NCBI GenBank assembly: GCA_018857735.1
Contig: JABMCL010003865.1
Span: forward strand, 62,001 to 126,000
Reading direction: 5' to 3'
DNA from: Alviniconcha marisindica
Taxonomy: Eukaryota; Mollusca; Gastropoda; Provannidae
DNA: 64,000 nucleotides
In this document: positions 1-11,771 of the stretch, in pieces
Layout of the letters: each line of letters begins with the position of its first letter
Position numbering within the stretch: position 1 is the first letter of the stretch
The notes under the pieces: generated by a model
The model's database searches: none
Told to the model about the DNA's origin: nothing
What the model saw: the letters and a program-made list of their open reading frames with translations, nothing else
Made by a program: the position numbers and the translations under genes

Positions 1-50
1 ATCACCACATACACAAACACATGCATGCAGCACGCCACCACACACACACA

Positions 51-81
<31 letters not shown>

Positions 82-164
82 CCACACACACACACACAAA
101 ACACACACCACACACACACACACCCACACCCCCACAACACACACACACACACACACACACACAA

Positions 165-250
<86 letters not shown>

Positions 251-335
251 CACACACACACACACACACACAACACACACACACACACTACACACACACA
301 CACAACACCACCACACACACGCCACACCACAAACA
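1..335. repeat. (CA)n microsatellite, imperfect
   Basis: Almost pure CA dinucleotide repeat interrupted by ACC, CCC and AAA variants. It is open in several frames only because of the repeat. It lies in the intron before the first POLR1E exon visible in the window. Confidence 0.97.
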
Positions 336-457
336 TGGAACGTTTGTAGTATGAACAACTGAAAACGGAGAGAACAGAAATGTTTTGAATGAAGAGTTGA
401 AAGACCAGAAGGAGTCGGCATGTCACTGATGTCACTGAGAGTGGTGCATTGCTTCAG

Positions 458-543
458 GTTGTACGTGGCAGAGGTGAATACAGTCACTGGGAAGATGACG
501 ATGTATCCAGCTGAGGTGTTCAACATGCACCCGGTGACAGAAG
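458..543 (+). CDS. POLR1E: POLR1E in-window exon 1
   Basis: Acceptor ttgcttcag before 458; donor gtcagtg after 543. One nucleotide closes an upstream codon, then 28 codons, then G. It encodes [20 protein letters not shown] followed by FNMHP, the end of the dimerisation domain. Confidence 0.85.
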
Positions 544-2357
544 GTCAGTGCTGCCAAGTCAGCAACTTACTCATTTACTCACTTGCTCATTCACTCATCA
601 ACTCAGTCATTCAATCAGTCATTCACTCATTCATTCACTCACTTATTCATTCATTCAGTCACTTACTTATTCATGTATTCTCTCACTCACTCATTCATTC
701 ATTTATTTATCACTCTTTCATTCACCCATTCATTCACCCTCTCCTACACACTCATTCACTCACTTGCTTTCTTACTGGTATGTTTTGTATTCAGAAACCT
801 AACTTAATGTTGTTAGAATAGATATTCAAATTCCTAACTGTTAACAAATACTATTATTACAATGGATATTCTAAAAAGCCTATAACAGTACAATTACTAA
901 AGGCAACTGTCAGCATTACCATAAATATTCATAGGCCTAATTAGATACTGTTGTTACCATGGACATTCAGTAAATATTCTTTGAGTGGATATTCAAAGGG
1001 CGGATTAGATGCATCCTCTCCGACAGAAACCCTCTCTGGACTCATTCAAATGTAACCTAAAAACGTTTCTTTTCCCAAAACTGTAGTCCTGCCATGTTTT
1101 CTGTTCCGGGCTGCTGTCTTCATCCATCTCAAGTCTCTGTTTGCCGCCAGTTTTAAGCTGTGTAAATTAGGCTTTGGCCTTTGTATAGTCAGAATGCTTG
1201 TGTGTGTGGGTGCCTCAGTGTATGTGTGTGGGTACCTCGGTGTGTGTGAGTGTGTCTGTGTGTGTGAGAGAGTGTGTGTGTCAGTGTGGTGTGTGTGTGT
1301 GTGCATGTGTCACAGTGGTGTGTGTGTGTGTGTGTGTGTGCGCGTGCATGTGTGTGTGTGTGTGTGTGTGTGTGGGCGCATATGTATGCACTTAGTCGCT
1401 ATGGACAAGATTTTGCATTTTACGAATACTGGAATTATTTACTTTAATTACATACCATTTGTTACAGTGGATATGCAGAGGGATCAACTAGTGTTGGACT
1501 CCATGTCTTTCCAGCAAAAGGTCAGTGCTATACAAAAATATGTTATAGTGTTTGGTGTGTCTGTGTCTGTGTGACGTGTGTGTGCATGTGCATGTGTATG
1601 TGGGTAACTATGTGTAACCAGGTGCATCTGCACATTGTGTTTTGTGTTGTTGTACTCTTTGTGTCGCTCTGTCAGTGTTCTTTCGTGTGTGAATATCATT
1701 CGCTTTTTTTATGTATGTGTTATGTGTTGTTATTTGGAAGTCACTGAGACAGCGCAAGAGAAAGTGGGAGGCAATTCCAACGGCCTCTCACATGTACCAT
1801 CAGACGGAAAAGAAGAAATAAAATCAGGAACCTCTGGCTGTGGCTCGTTCATTGTTCCCTACTTCCAACCGGCTACTTCCACCGACCGTTTACATATGTA
1901 TGCATGAATGGGGTTTTTGTGTGTCTGTGTCTGTTTGTGATTGTATAATACTCTGTATCATAGAGCGCATCTGTCTTTTGAATGAATGAGTGTGTTTCTT
2001 TGTTATTGTATAATTTTTGATTTTGCTTGTTTTCTCTTTTGTTCTTTTCATTACATTCCGATAAGCTTGACGAAAAGGTGACTGCACTGACAAATGAAAC
2101 AGGCGCGATTTCAGTTGAATGCCACTTTTGTTTCACATCGTTGATTCATCAATGAAAGAAATTCCATCTTTCTCTCAGAGCGACCTGCTGACAGACGCAT
2201 TTGGCAGTGGGAAGCAGAGGCGTGCGCTTCAGAAGCGTCAGAAAAACAAGATGGCGGAGGGAGTGGTCGCTTCAGCCATTGGGTCGGCCATAGACACAGC
2301 CATTGCTACTCAGCAGCTCAATCCTGGTATGTAGCAAAGGCAGTGTCCACTTGTAGC

Positions 2358-2451
<94 letters not shown>

Positions 2452-2476
2452 GAGTGTGGTGTGTGTGTGGATGGAG

Positions 2477-2574
<98 letters not shown>

Positions 2575-2775
2575 TTGTTGATTGATTGTTGATAAACTGC
2601 TATTCTCAACGGTGAAGATATAGCACAAAGGCCAGACTACATATCTGCGTTCCCTAATTACATACTCATCTAAAAGACATTCACAGTTAAATATTATTAC
2701 AGAAGGCTATAGACAAATACAGCATCAGTAAAAATAAAAACAACAATTAATAAAATAGAGAGAGAGAGAGAGAGT

Positions 2776-2820
<45 letters not shown>

Positions 2821-4846
2821 TGTGTGTGTGTGTGTGAGAGAGAGAGAGTGTGTGTGTGTGTGTGTGTGTTAATATGGTGTTAATGACTTGCTGATTAGGT
2901 GAGGTAAAAAGCAGTACACTATCTCCCTAACTAAAAACACAAGGACAGGGTGAATTGTGGATGCCATAATTAAACATAATCTCATCTTAAAAGATGGTGT
3001 CATAAATGATGGGCAAAGTTTCATTACATTTAGTTGTGTTTTTTCTTTTTCTTTTTCTTTTTTTCTTCCTTTTTTTACATGCATGCCCGTGAAAGTCACT
3101 GTCGGTGACTCAGGTCTTTGTTGTTGTACTTGTATTACATATTTCAAGCGCTGATTAACTCACTTGCATGTTGGCTCTTTTTTTTCGATTTGTGTTCCAG
3201 CCTATTATTTTATTATGACCTGTATGAGGATGACTTCGCATTAAAAGCCAAGGACTAACTCTGGGTTTTTTCTTCTCTCTCAGTGCCAGGCAGTGCAGCA
3301 GACATCCTCGGCCATTCCGCCGTGCAACGAAAAAGCAGAGTCTCCCTCCGAGGTTTACAGCCTAGTGGATAGTGAGTGCCGCTTCTTCCTTGTGTGCTTG
3401 TGATGACGCCCAGCTATTTCCCACGGTTATTCCTCTGTTGGAATTGTGTGCTGCTTTGGGTGAGATTTTGCATGTGCAGCTGCTTTCCTGCACTGCATGC
3501 AGGGTCACTCACAGGAAATCGCTGTTCAGGTATCCTGACGTGAGAAAGTGGACACAGCAGGCTCTGCACCTCCACCCTCCACCCTCCCCCTACTCACCTC
3601 CATTGCATTTTGGGATAGTCATTTCCAAGCAAAACAAAACAAACCCCGCAAAAAGGGGGATGTGGGGGTGGGGAAGAATTCTTAGACTGAATGAAACTGT
3701 AATCCCAATGTGTTTGGGTACAGAATGTGTTAAACATTTCTTTGCAGGTTCTCCTTTATCTTCTGTCTTAATCTTATTAAAGTCGAATGGAATGGGAAGC
3801 TCAGACTGAAACGTGCTGATGGCTGGCATCCACAGTCAAAATACTCCTGTAGATGTGCTGCCCTGTACATGCTGGAGTGAAGGGAAACGACGGAGCTGAT
3901 AGACTGGCAGGCAAAGCATCCCTCACAAGTGGCTTGCTTCTCGGAAGATCTGAAGTGTTGAGAAGCTTGAGACACTACCTGTGGGCAAAAAGCCAGGACA
4001 TCACACCATCGATCACCTGGAGGAGACAGGTGTGGACAGAGGAAGCACTATAACGATCTTCCTTGACAGGACGAGGAGAGGACCATCGTCAGTCAGACGA
4101 ACATAGGAACCGTTTCAAAGGCAACATTGGGGAGACTTATGTGAGACGGGGTGGAGCGCATATGGGCTTTTCCAAGTGCATAGATACCATCTTCAACTGA
4201 ACTGAATTTAATCTGAATCACCTTACATGTCATTTTCTTTTTTCTCCTGTTATCAATTGCCGAGGGGTATTTCACGTGAGTGGCTCGAAACATGCTGGTG
4301 ATCCTGACTAGAATGGCCATGCTAATTTTTAAGACGGGGCCAAAAATTGAATGAAATTGTGAAAATTTGCTGTCTTTATTTGTATTTTTTATTCCATGCA
4401 TATTGATGGGGCCTGTGGTGCTTCTTTGCCCCATTTCCCCTTTAAGCAAAATTATCTGCAGCAGCCATGATGATGATGAGTGTTACACTGAAGAGAATAG
4501 ATAAAGCAGTAAACATGTGCTATTATTCACGTGCTACTTGCAAAGATGTATTATAATACACACTTGATCTGATTCTTACAGCCTGTCTATTTTTGCATAG
4601 AAGTCAGATTGGTGCACTGGCTATTTTATTTGCTGTTGATAATGTTCACATTAATCTTAGTGCATATATGATCATAATTGCCCTTTATGTTTTCAGTTAT
4701 TGGCCCTGCAGAGATTGAAAGTTTGAAAAATGCAGCGCAAGAATTCTACCATTGCGGAACAGAGAAACTGAAAGAATGGCGAGACAAAAATGAGTATGTG
4801 TTTCTTTGTGTGTGTTTTCATTTTGTTGTTATTGTTGTTGTTGTTG

Positions 4847-4904
<58 letters not shown>

Positions 4905-4975
4905 ACAAAAATGAGTATGTGTTTCTGAGTGTGTGTGTGTGTGTGTGTGTACAAAAGTATGTGTTTCTCTGTGTA

Positions 4976-5006
<31 letters not shown>

Positions 5007-5028
5007 TGTGTATACAAAATAGTGTGTG

Positions 5029-5088
<60 letters not shown>

Positions 5089-5102
5089 AAATAGTATGTG
5101 TT

Positions 5103-5133
<31 letters not shown>

Positions 5134-5175
5134 TGTGTGTGTGTGTGTGGTGTAGACAAAGATGATTGTGTTTCT

Positions 5176-5232
<57 letters not shown>

Positions 5233-8200
5233 CTGGTGAACAAATGTCAAAGATGTACTTTGCCAGAGCAAGCATGCTCATGTCTACAAATATCAGCAAT
5301 AAGAATTTTTGTGGGCAGTGAGATTTCATTTTTGCTGACAAATCTTGTTTGGATGCAAAACAGAAGTTTGTACAGAGCATTGTGGGCAGTGAGATTTAAG
5401 TTTTGCTGACAAATCCTGTTTAGATGGAAAAGAGAAGTTTGTACAGAGCATTGTGGGCAGTAAGATTTCGGTTTTGCTGACAAATCCTTTTTAGATGGAA
5501 AAGAGAAGTTTGTACCGATCATTGTTGACAGTAAGATTTTGGTTTTGCTGACAAATCCTTTTTAGATGGAAAAGAGAAGTTTGTACAGAGCATTGTGGGC
5601 AGTAAGATTTCAGGTTTTGCTGACAAATCCTGTTTAGATGGAAAAGAGAAGTTTGTACAGAGCATTGTGGGCAGTAAGATTTCAGTTTTGCTGACTAATC
5701 CTTTTTAGATGGAAAAGAGAAGTTTGTACAGAGCATTGTGGGCAGTGAGATTTCAGCTTTGCTGACAAGTCCTGTTTAGATGGAAAAACAAGTTTGTACG
5801 GAGCATTTGGGCAGTAAGATTTCAGTTTTGCTGACAAGTCCTGTTTAGATGGAAAAGAGAAGTTTGTACAGAGCATTGTGGCAGTAAGATTTCAGTTTTG
5901 CTGACAAGTCCTGTTTAGATGGAAAAGACAAGTTTGTACAGAGCATTGTGGGCAGTAAGATTTCAGTTTTGCTGACAAGTCCTGTTTAGATGGAAAAGAG
6001 AAGTTTGTACAGAGCATTATGGGTAGTAAGACTTCAGCTTTGCTGACAAGTCCTGTTTAGATGGAAAAGACAAGTTTGTACAGAGCATTATGGGTAGTAA
6101 GATTTCAGCTTTGCTGACAAGTCCTGTTTAGATGGAAAAGACAAGTTTGTACAGAGCATTGTGGGCAGTAAGATTTCAGTTTTGCTGGCAAGTCCTGTTT
6201 AGATGGAAAAGAGAAGTTTGTACAGAGCATTGTGGGCAGTGAGATTTCAGTTTTGCTGACAAGTCCTGTTTAGATGGAAAAGAGAAGTTTGTACAGAGCA
6301 TTGTGGGCAGTGAGATTTCAGCTTTGCTGACAAGTCCTGTTTAGATGGAAAAGAGAAGTTTGTACAGAGCATTGTGGGCAGTGAGATTTCAGCTTTGCTG
6401 ACAAGTCCTGTTTAGATGGAAAAGAGAAGTTTGTACAGAGCATTGTGGGCAGTGAGATTCCAGCTTTGCTGACAAGTCCTGTTTAGATGGAAAAGACAAG
6501 TTTGTACAGAGCATTGTGGGCAGTGAGATTTCAGCTTTGCTGACAAGTCCTGTTTAGATGGAAAGGAGAAGTTTGTACGGACCATGAAGCTGTTCTGGGC
6601 CTGCTCTTAGTGAGCCCTTCGAACAGAAGTGTGTTTATCCTTCTTCTCATAAATCCTTTTATTATATAATCCTTCTTCTTATCTTATCCATCTTTGTGTG
6701 TTTATCCTTCTTCTTATAAACCCTTTTATTATATAATCCTTCTTCTTATCTAATCCATCTTTGTGTGTTTATCCTTCTTCTTATAAACCCTTTTATTATA
6801 TAATCCTTCTTCTTATCTTATCCATCTTTGTGTGTTTATCCTTATTCTTATAAACCCTTTTATTATATAATCCTTCTTCTTATCTTATCCATCTTTTTAT
6901 AAGATCCAAACACATGAAAAGTTCAAAAGAATGTTATGTGTTGTGCCATCTTTTTTATAAACAAACAAGAGTCATCTTTTGAAGAAAAAAATTAACTGCA
7001 GGTGTATGGTGCTTTACCTAAGGGGTAGGGTGGGAGGTAGGGGGGAGCAAACTGGACTACCCAGAGAGAGAGAGTGAGAAAGAAAACACCATCCAGCCAA
7101 AGTCAGGATTACACATTAGAGGTGAAAATTGACCACTCCTTGCAGGGACTGGAATCTCACTTACTTAACAAACTGCCTGCATATCAAGTCAGCATTGCAA
7201 CTGAAAATGACAACATCAATCTCACAGTATTTCCATCCTAACTAATATCAGTACCCAGTTTCTGCTACAGTCACCATGTGTGTGTGTGTGTTTGTAGTGT
7301 TTTTGTTTTTGTTTTTAATTTTTATAATACTTTATATAAATTGTTTGGTAGGACTATGCTCTACATGTGTATAGAATATCATATTTAGGTTAATACGTAT
7401 CATGTGAGCGCTCAGGGCGTTGATGAGCGCATGATAAATGTACATTGGTATTATTATTATTATTGTGCTTTGTGTTCAGGTACTATTCATCCGTGCTGTC
7501 ACGACTGCATGTCCTGCCGATGGATGAGGATCGGCGTCTGAGACAGGCGTGTCTCCTGGTATATCTCCAGTACATGCTGACTATGTACCACATGAAGTCC
7601 ATCGAGATCCGCAAGAGAGGTAATGTTGACAAAAATTGAAAAACTTCCCGCTTTTTGAGAGAGAGAGAGAGAGAGAGAGAAAAAATCTCTTTTGTGTAAT
7701 TAAGTTTATTAACTAATTTTTCTGAAGTTTAAATGCATGGAAATTTATTTTGGATTATTTTTATGTTATTTCATGAATCTGCAACATAAAAATTATGCAC
7801 ATTTGCAGTACTGTAAACAAGCGATTGGAAAGATCCAGAGAAATCCAGAGAGGATTTCTTTCAGAGAGGGAAGGGGAAGGTTAGATTTAATGAAGGCCAG
7901 AGAGTGTGTGTGTTTTGTTTGTTTGTTTGTTTTTCTTCTGAGAAAAAAGGGGAAGATTAGATTTAAAGAAGTCCAGAGAGGGTTAGGGAAGGTTAGATTT
8001 AAAGAAATCCAGAGAGGGTTAGGGAAGGTTAGATTTAAAGTCCAGAGAGGGCTAGGGAAGGTTAGATTTAAAGAAGTCCAGAGAGGGTGTGTTTTTTTCA
8101 GAGAGGAAGGGGAAGGTTAGATTTAAAGAAGTCCAGAGAGGTTTTTTGTCACAGAGAGAGGGGGTGGTTAGATTTAAAGAAGTCCAGAGAGGGAGGTTTT

Positions 8201-11200
8201 TCAGAGAGAGAGGGGATGGTTAGATTTAAAGAAGTCCAGAGACGATTTCTTTCAGAGAGGGAAGGGAAGGTCATGGTCATGGTGATGATGGGGCAGAAAG
8301 ATGATGATAATGACAGTGGATGATTGTGTTGTTCTTTCCTTTGTCACAGATCCACTTCCGCCAGACTGGCCAGACATGGTGAAGCAGCTGATGCTAGATC
8401 GCTTCACTGTCAAACTGGACGGCCAGAAAAGGTGGGTGCAGGGTGTGGTGGGATGCAACTACTTCAAAGTTGCAGACATGTGGCAACACCATGACTCAAA
8501 CATTGTTGTTTTGGCAATGTCCACTTTTAGCCCTGTCGGTTTGCGGTCCTCAAATGGTAGAAAATGTGTGTGTGTGTGTGTATGTACGGAATGAACTTGA
8601 AGTATGCACGACGTTGGCATATCCACATATCAGTTCATTCCATGCTAAGCCAGTGCTATACACAAGCACACGCACACACACACACACATTTTCAAACCAT
8701 TTGAGGACAGCGAACCAACAGGGCTAAAAGTGAATATTGCCATTGTTTTTATTTTACTGTTGTTGATTGCTTTTATTCTGGTAGCGAGTCTGCGTGAGAG
8801 CAGTGAATAACGCTGTATAATAAAATGTTCGTCACATTTTATATTTGTGTTTCTGATGATGAAAAGACTTTTGCTCTTTGGTCTGTTACCTTGCTGTGAA
8901 CAGACATAAAACAAACCATTGACCGGTTGATTGAAGCCTGTTGCTCTCGGTCTCTCACTCTGATGGTGAAAGATGTGTTGTCTCACATTTTTGTTGTGAT
9001 GTCTGATAATGAAAGACATGCTGTCTCGCGTTTTGTTGCTATGTCTGGTGATAGACGTGTGGTCTCGCATTTTTAGTTGCTATGTCTGGTGATAGAGATG
9101 TTGTCTCACATTTTGTTGCTATGTCTGGTGACGGCCTTTTTACCGTTTCACACTTTGTTGCAGATAGGTGAAGTAGAAAGGCATTTGCTGTCTCGCGTTT
9201 TGCTGCTTGTCTCGCGTTTTGCTGCTGTCTTGCATTTTGCTGCTGTCTGATCATAGTTGTTTATTATATATGTAGAGCCAGCAAGACTTGCTAACCTGCT
9301 GCTGTCTCACATTCTGGTGCTGTGTCGGACTGTGGGTAATTGTTATTATTACAGATGTTCACCAGCGAGACTCAAATACCTGTTGCTGTCTCACATTCTG
9401 GTGCTGTGTGTGACTGTGGGTAATTGTTATTATTACAGGTGTACACTAGCGAGACTCAAAGACCTGCTGCTGTCTCACGTTCTGGTGCTGTGTCTAACTG
9501 TAATTGTTATTATTACAGATGTTCACCAGTGAGACTTAGAGACCTGCTGCTTTCTCACTTCTGGTGCTGTGTCTGACTGTGGGTAATTGTTATTATTACA
9601 GATGTATACCAGCGAGACTCAAAGATCTCTTGCTGTCTCATGTTCTGGTGCTGTGTCTGACTGTGGGTAATTATTATTACAGATGTACACCAGTGAGACT
9701 CAAATACCTGTTGCTGTCTCACGTTCTGGTGCTGTGTGTGACTGTGGGTAATTGTTATTATTACAGATGTACACCAGCGAGACTCAAAGACCTGTCGCTG
9801 TCTCATGTTCTGGTGCTGTGTCTGACTGTAATTGTTATTATTACAGATGTTCACCAGTGAGACTTAGAGACCTGCTGCTGTCTCACGTTCTGGTGCTGTG
9901 TCTGACAGTGGGTAATTGTTATTATTACAGATGTACACCAGCGAGACTCAAAGATCTCTTGCTGTCTCATGTTCTGGTGCTGTGTCTGACTGTGGGTAAT
10001 TATTATTACAGATGTACACCAGCGAGACTCAAAGACCTGCTTCTGTCTCAAATTCTTGTGCTGTGTCTGATTGTAATTGTTATTATTACAGATGTTCACC
10101 AGTGAGACTTAGAGACCTGCTGCTGTCTCACGTTCTGCTGCTGTGTCTGACAGTGGGTAATTGTTATTATTACAGATGTACACCAGCGAGACTCAAAGAC
10201 CTGTTGCTGTCTCACATTCTGGTGCTGTGTCTGATCATGGACAACTTCACCACCAGCCTGTCACACCTTCAGAAAGACCTCAAGGTGTCTGCCAAAAAGT
10301 ATGTGTTTTCAGTGTCCTTGTTATTGCATGCTGATTGCGATGACGATTGATTGAGTAGGACGTGGATAGGGTTCCGGATGTTTCAGGAGTGACATGCACA
10401 TTATCAGAGCTGCCAGTTTAAATTTGTATTTTGAACTGCATCAGAGCTGTTCTTGTTTTCTTATGTATTCACTGCACATAGACAGACTCAGTACTGAAGC
10501 ATATATAGACAGACACAGTATTAAAGCATGAGTTTTTATGTCGAGGTGTTCCAAGCCTTTTATGCCATGACTTAAATGGCTGCCATTTGCATTTGATTCT
10601 TTAACGGTTCAAATTGAATTCTGATTTGATTTTTTGTTTCTTCTCTTTTTTCAAGTCACAAGTAAAAGTTTAATTTACTATTCATGTCATACTCTGACTT
10701 GATTCTGACTGTATAGCTAAAATTGAAGAAAAAGAGAAAAAAACAGAATTGCAGGTTTGGCGTACCACTTTTGTTCCGTATTGTAGAGTTTGCAGTGAGA
10801 AAACTACCTCTTCGGTTGGCCAGTCATGTGACCTTTTCTTTTCCTGGCAGTACGCAAGGCCACACCATTTTCCATTTTGTTTAGAATCAAAGGAACCGGT
10901 CTCACTGTATTGGAGAACATTAGGGTATTTAATCAGTATTTGAGAAGAAAATTTTAAAACAATGTGAAAGAACGACTGCTAGCGTACTAAAACAAGATCC
11001 AAACACATAAAAGGTTCAAAAGAACGCTATCTATTCGGACAAAACACAACATGCCAATTTTCAGGGTAGTCCCCTTAATCCCTGTTTAACTGTTTTTTAA
11101 GTGTCTTTTTGTAGCTCGACAAAGGGGTTTACCCCAAAAATTTGCATGTTCGGTTTTGTCTTAATAAACAGCATTCTTTTGAACCTTTTATGTGTTTGAG

Positions 11201-11771
11201 AAGGACCATTTGTTTTGATCTATAAAAATAATTCCTGTAAACAAGTCACATGCTTCCAGATTGCTGCTTTGAAGCATATAAAGCTTCCCATTCCGCAGGT
11301 TATCAGTGCTAATAGTAATAATAATGTACATTTATCATGTGCTCATCAATGCCCTGGGTGCTCACATCTTACATATTTACCTAAGTACAATATTCTATAC
11401 ACATGTAAAAGTCCTACCAAAACAATATACATAAGGCATTATATGCACACACCGCACACACACACACGCACACACACACACACAATGACTGTAGCAGAAA
11501 CTGGGTATTGATATTAGCTGGGGCAGAAATACTGTGACTGCCGGTTTGAAGGACTGCAGGTTCGGAGAAGGACTGCATTCTTATTCTTCATGTGTATTTT
11601 GATGCATTCATTTTTCTTTCAGACTGCAGCTGCATTCACGCGCTCTTGGCTGCAAGGTCAAGTCAGAGTCGAGTAGGGATGCCTCAGGGGTCAAGGTCAC
11701 ATCGTACATTGCAGTGCTAAAAATACCACTGAGCTTCCCTGAACCCAGCAAGGGCAGGAAGTCCCGGAAAT

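Noticed and set aside
2..526. Long open frames over CA/GT repeats (also near 2272-2628 and 4693-5380)
   Set aside because: They translate to Thr-His or Cys-Val dipeptide runs, an automatic result of a stop-free dinucleotide repeat.
5305..6585. CRISPR-like direct repeats (also 37655-38370, 40085-40960)
   Set aside because: Units are contiguous with no unique spacers, in a eukaryotic intron.
9257..10350. A repeat protein encoded by the 84-bp array
   Set aside because: Units carry acceptors and donors and derive from POLR1E exon 8. Indels break the frame, and no independent start or promoter is evident. Kept only as a splice-junction array.
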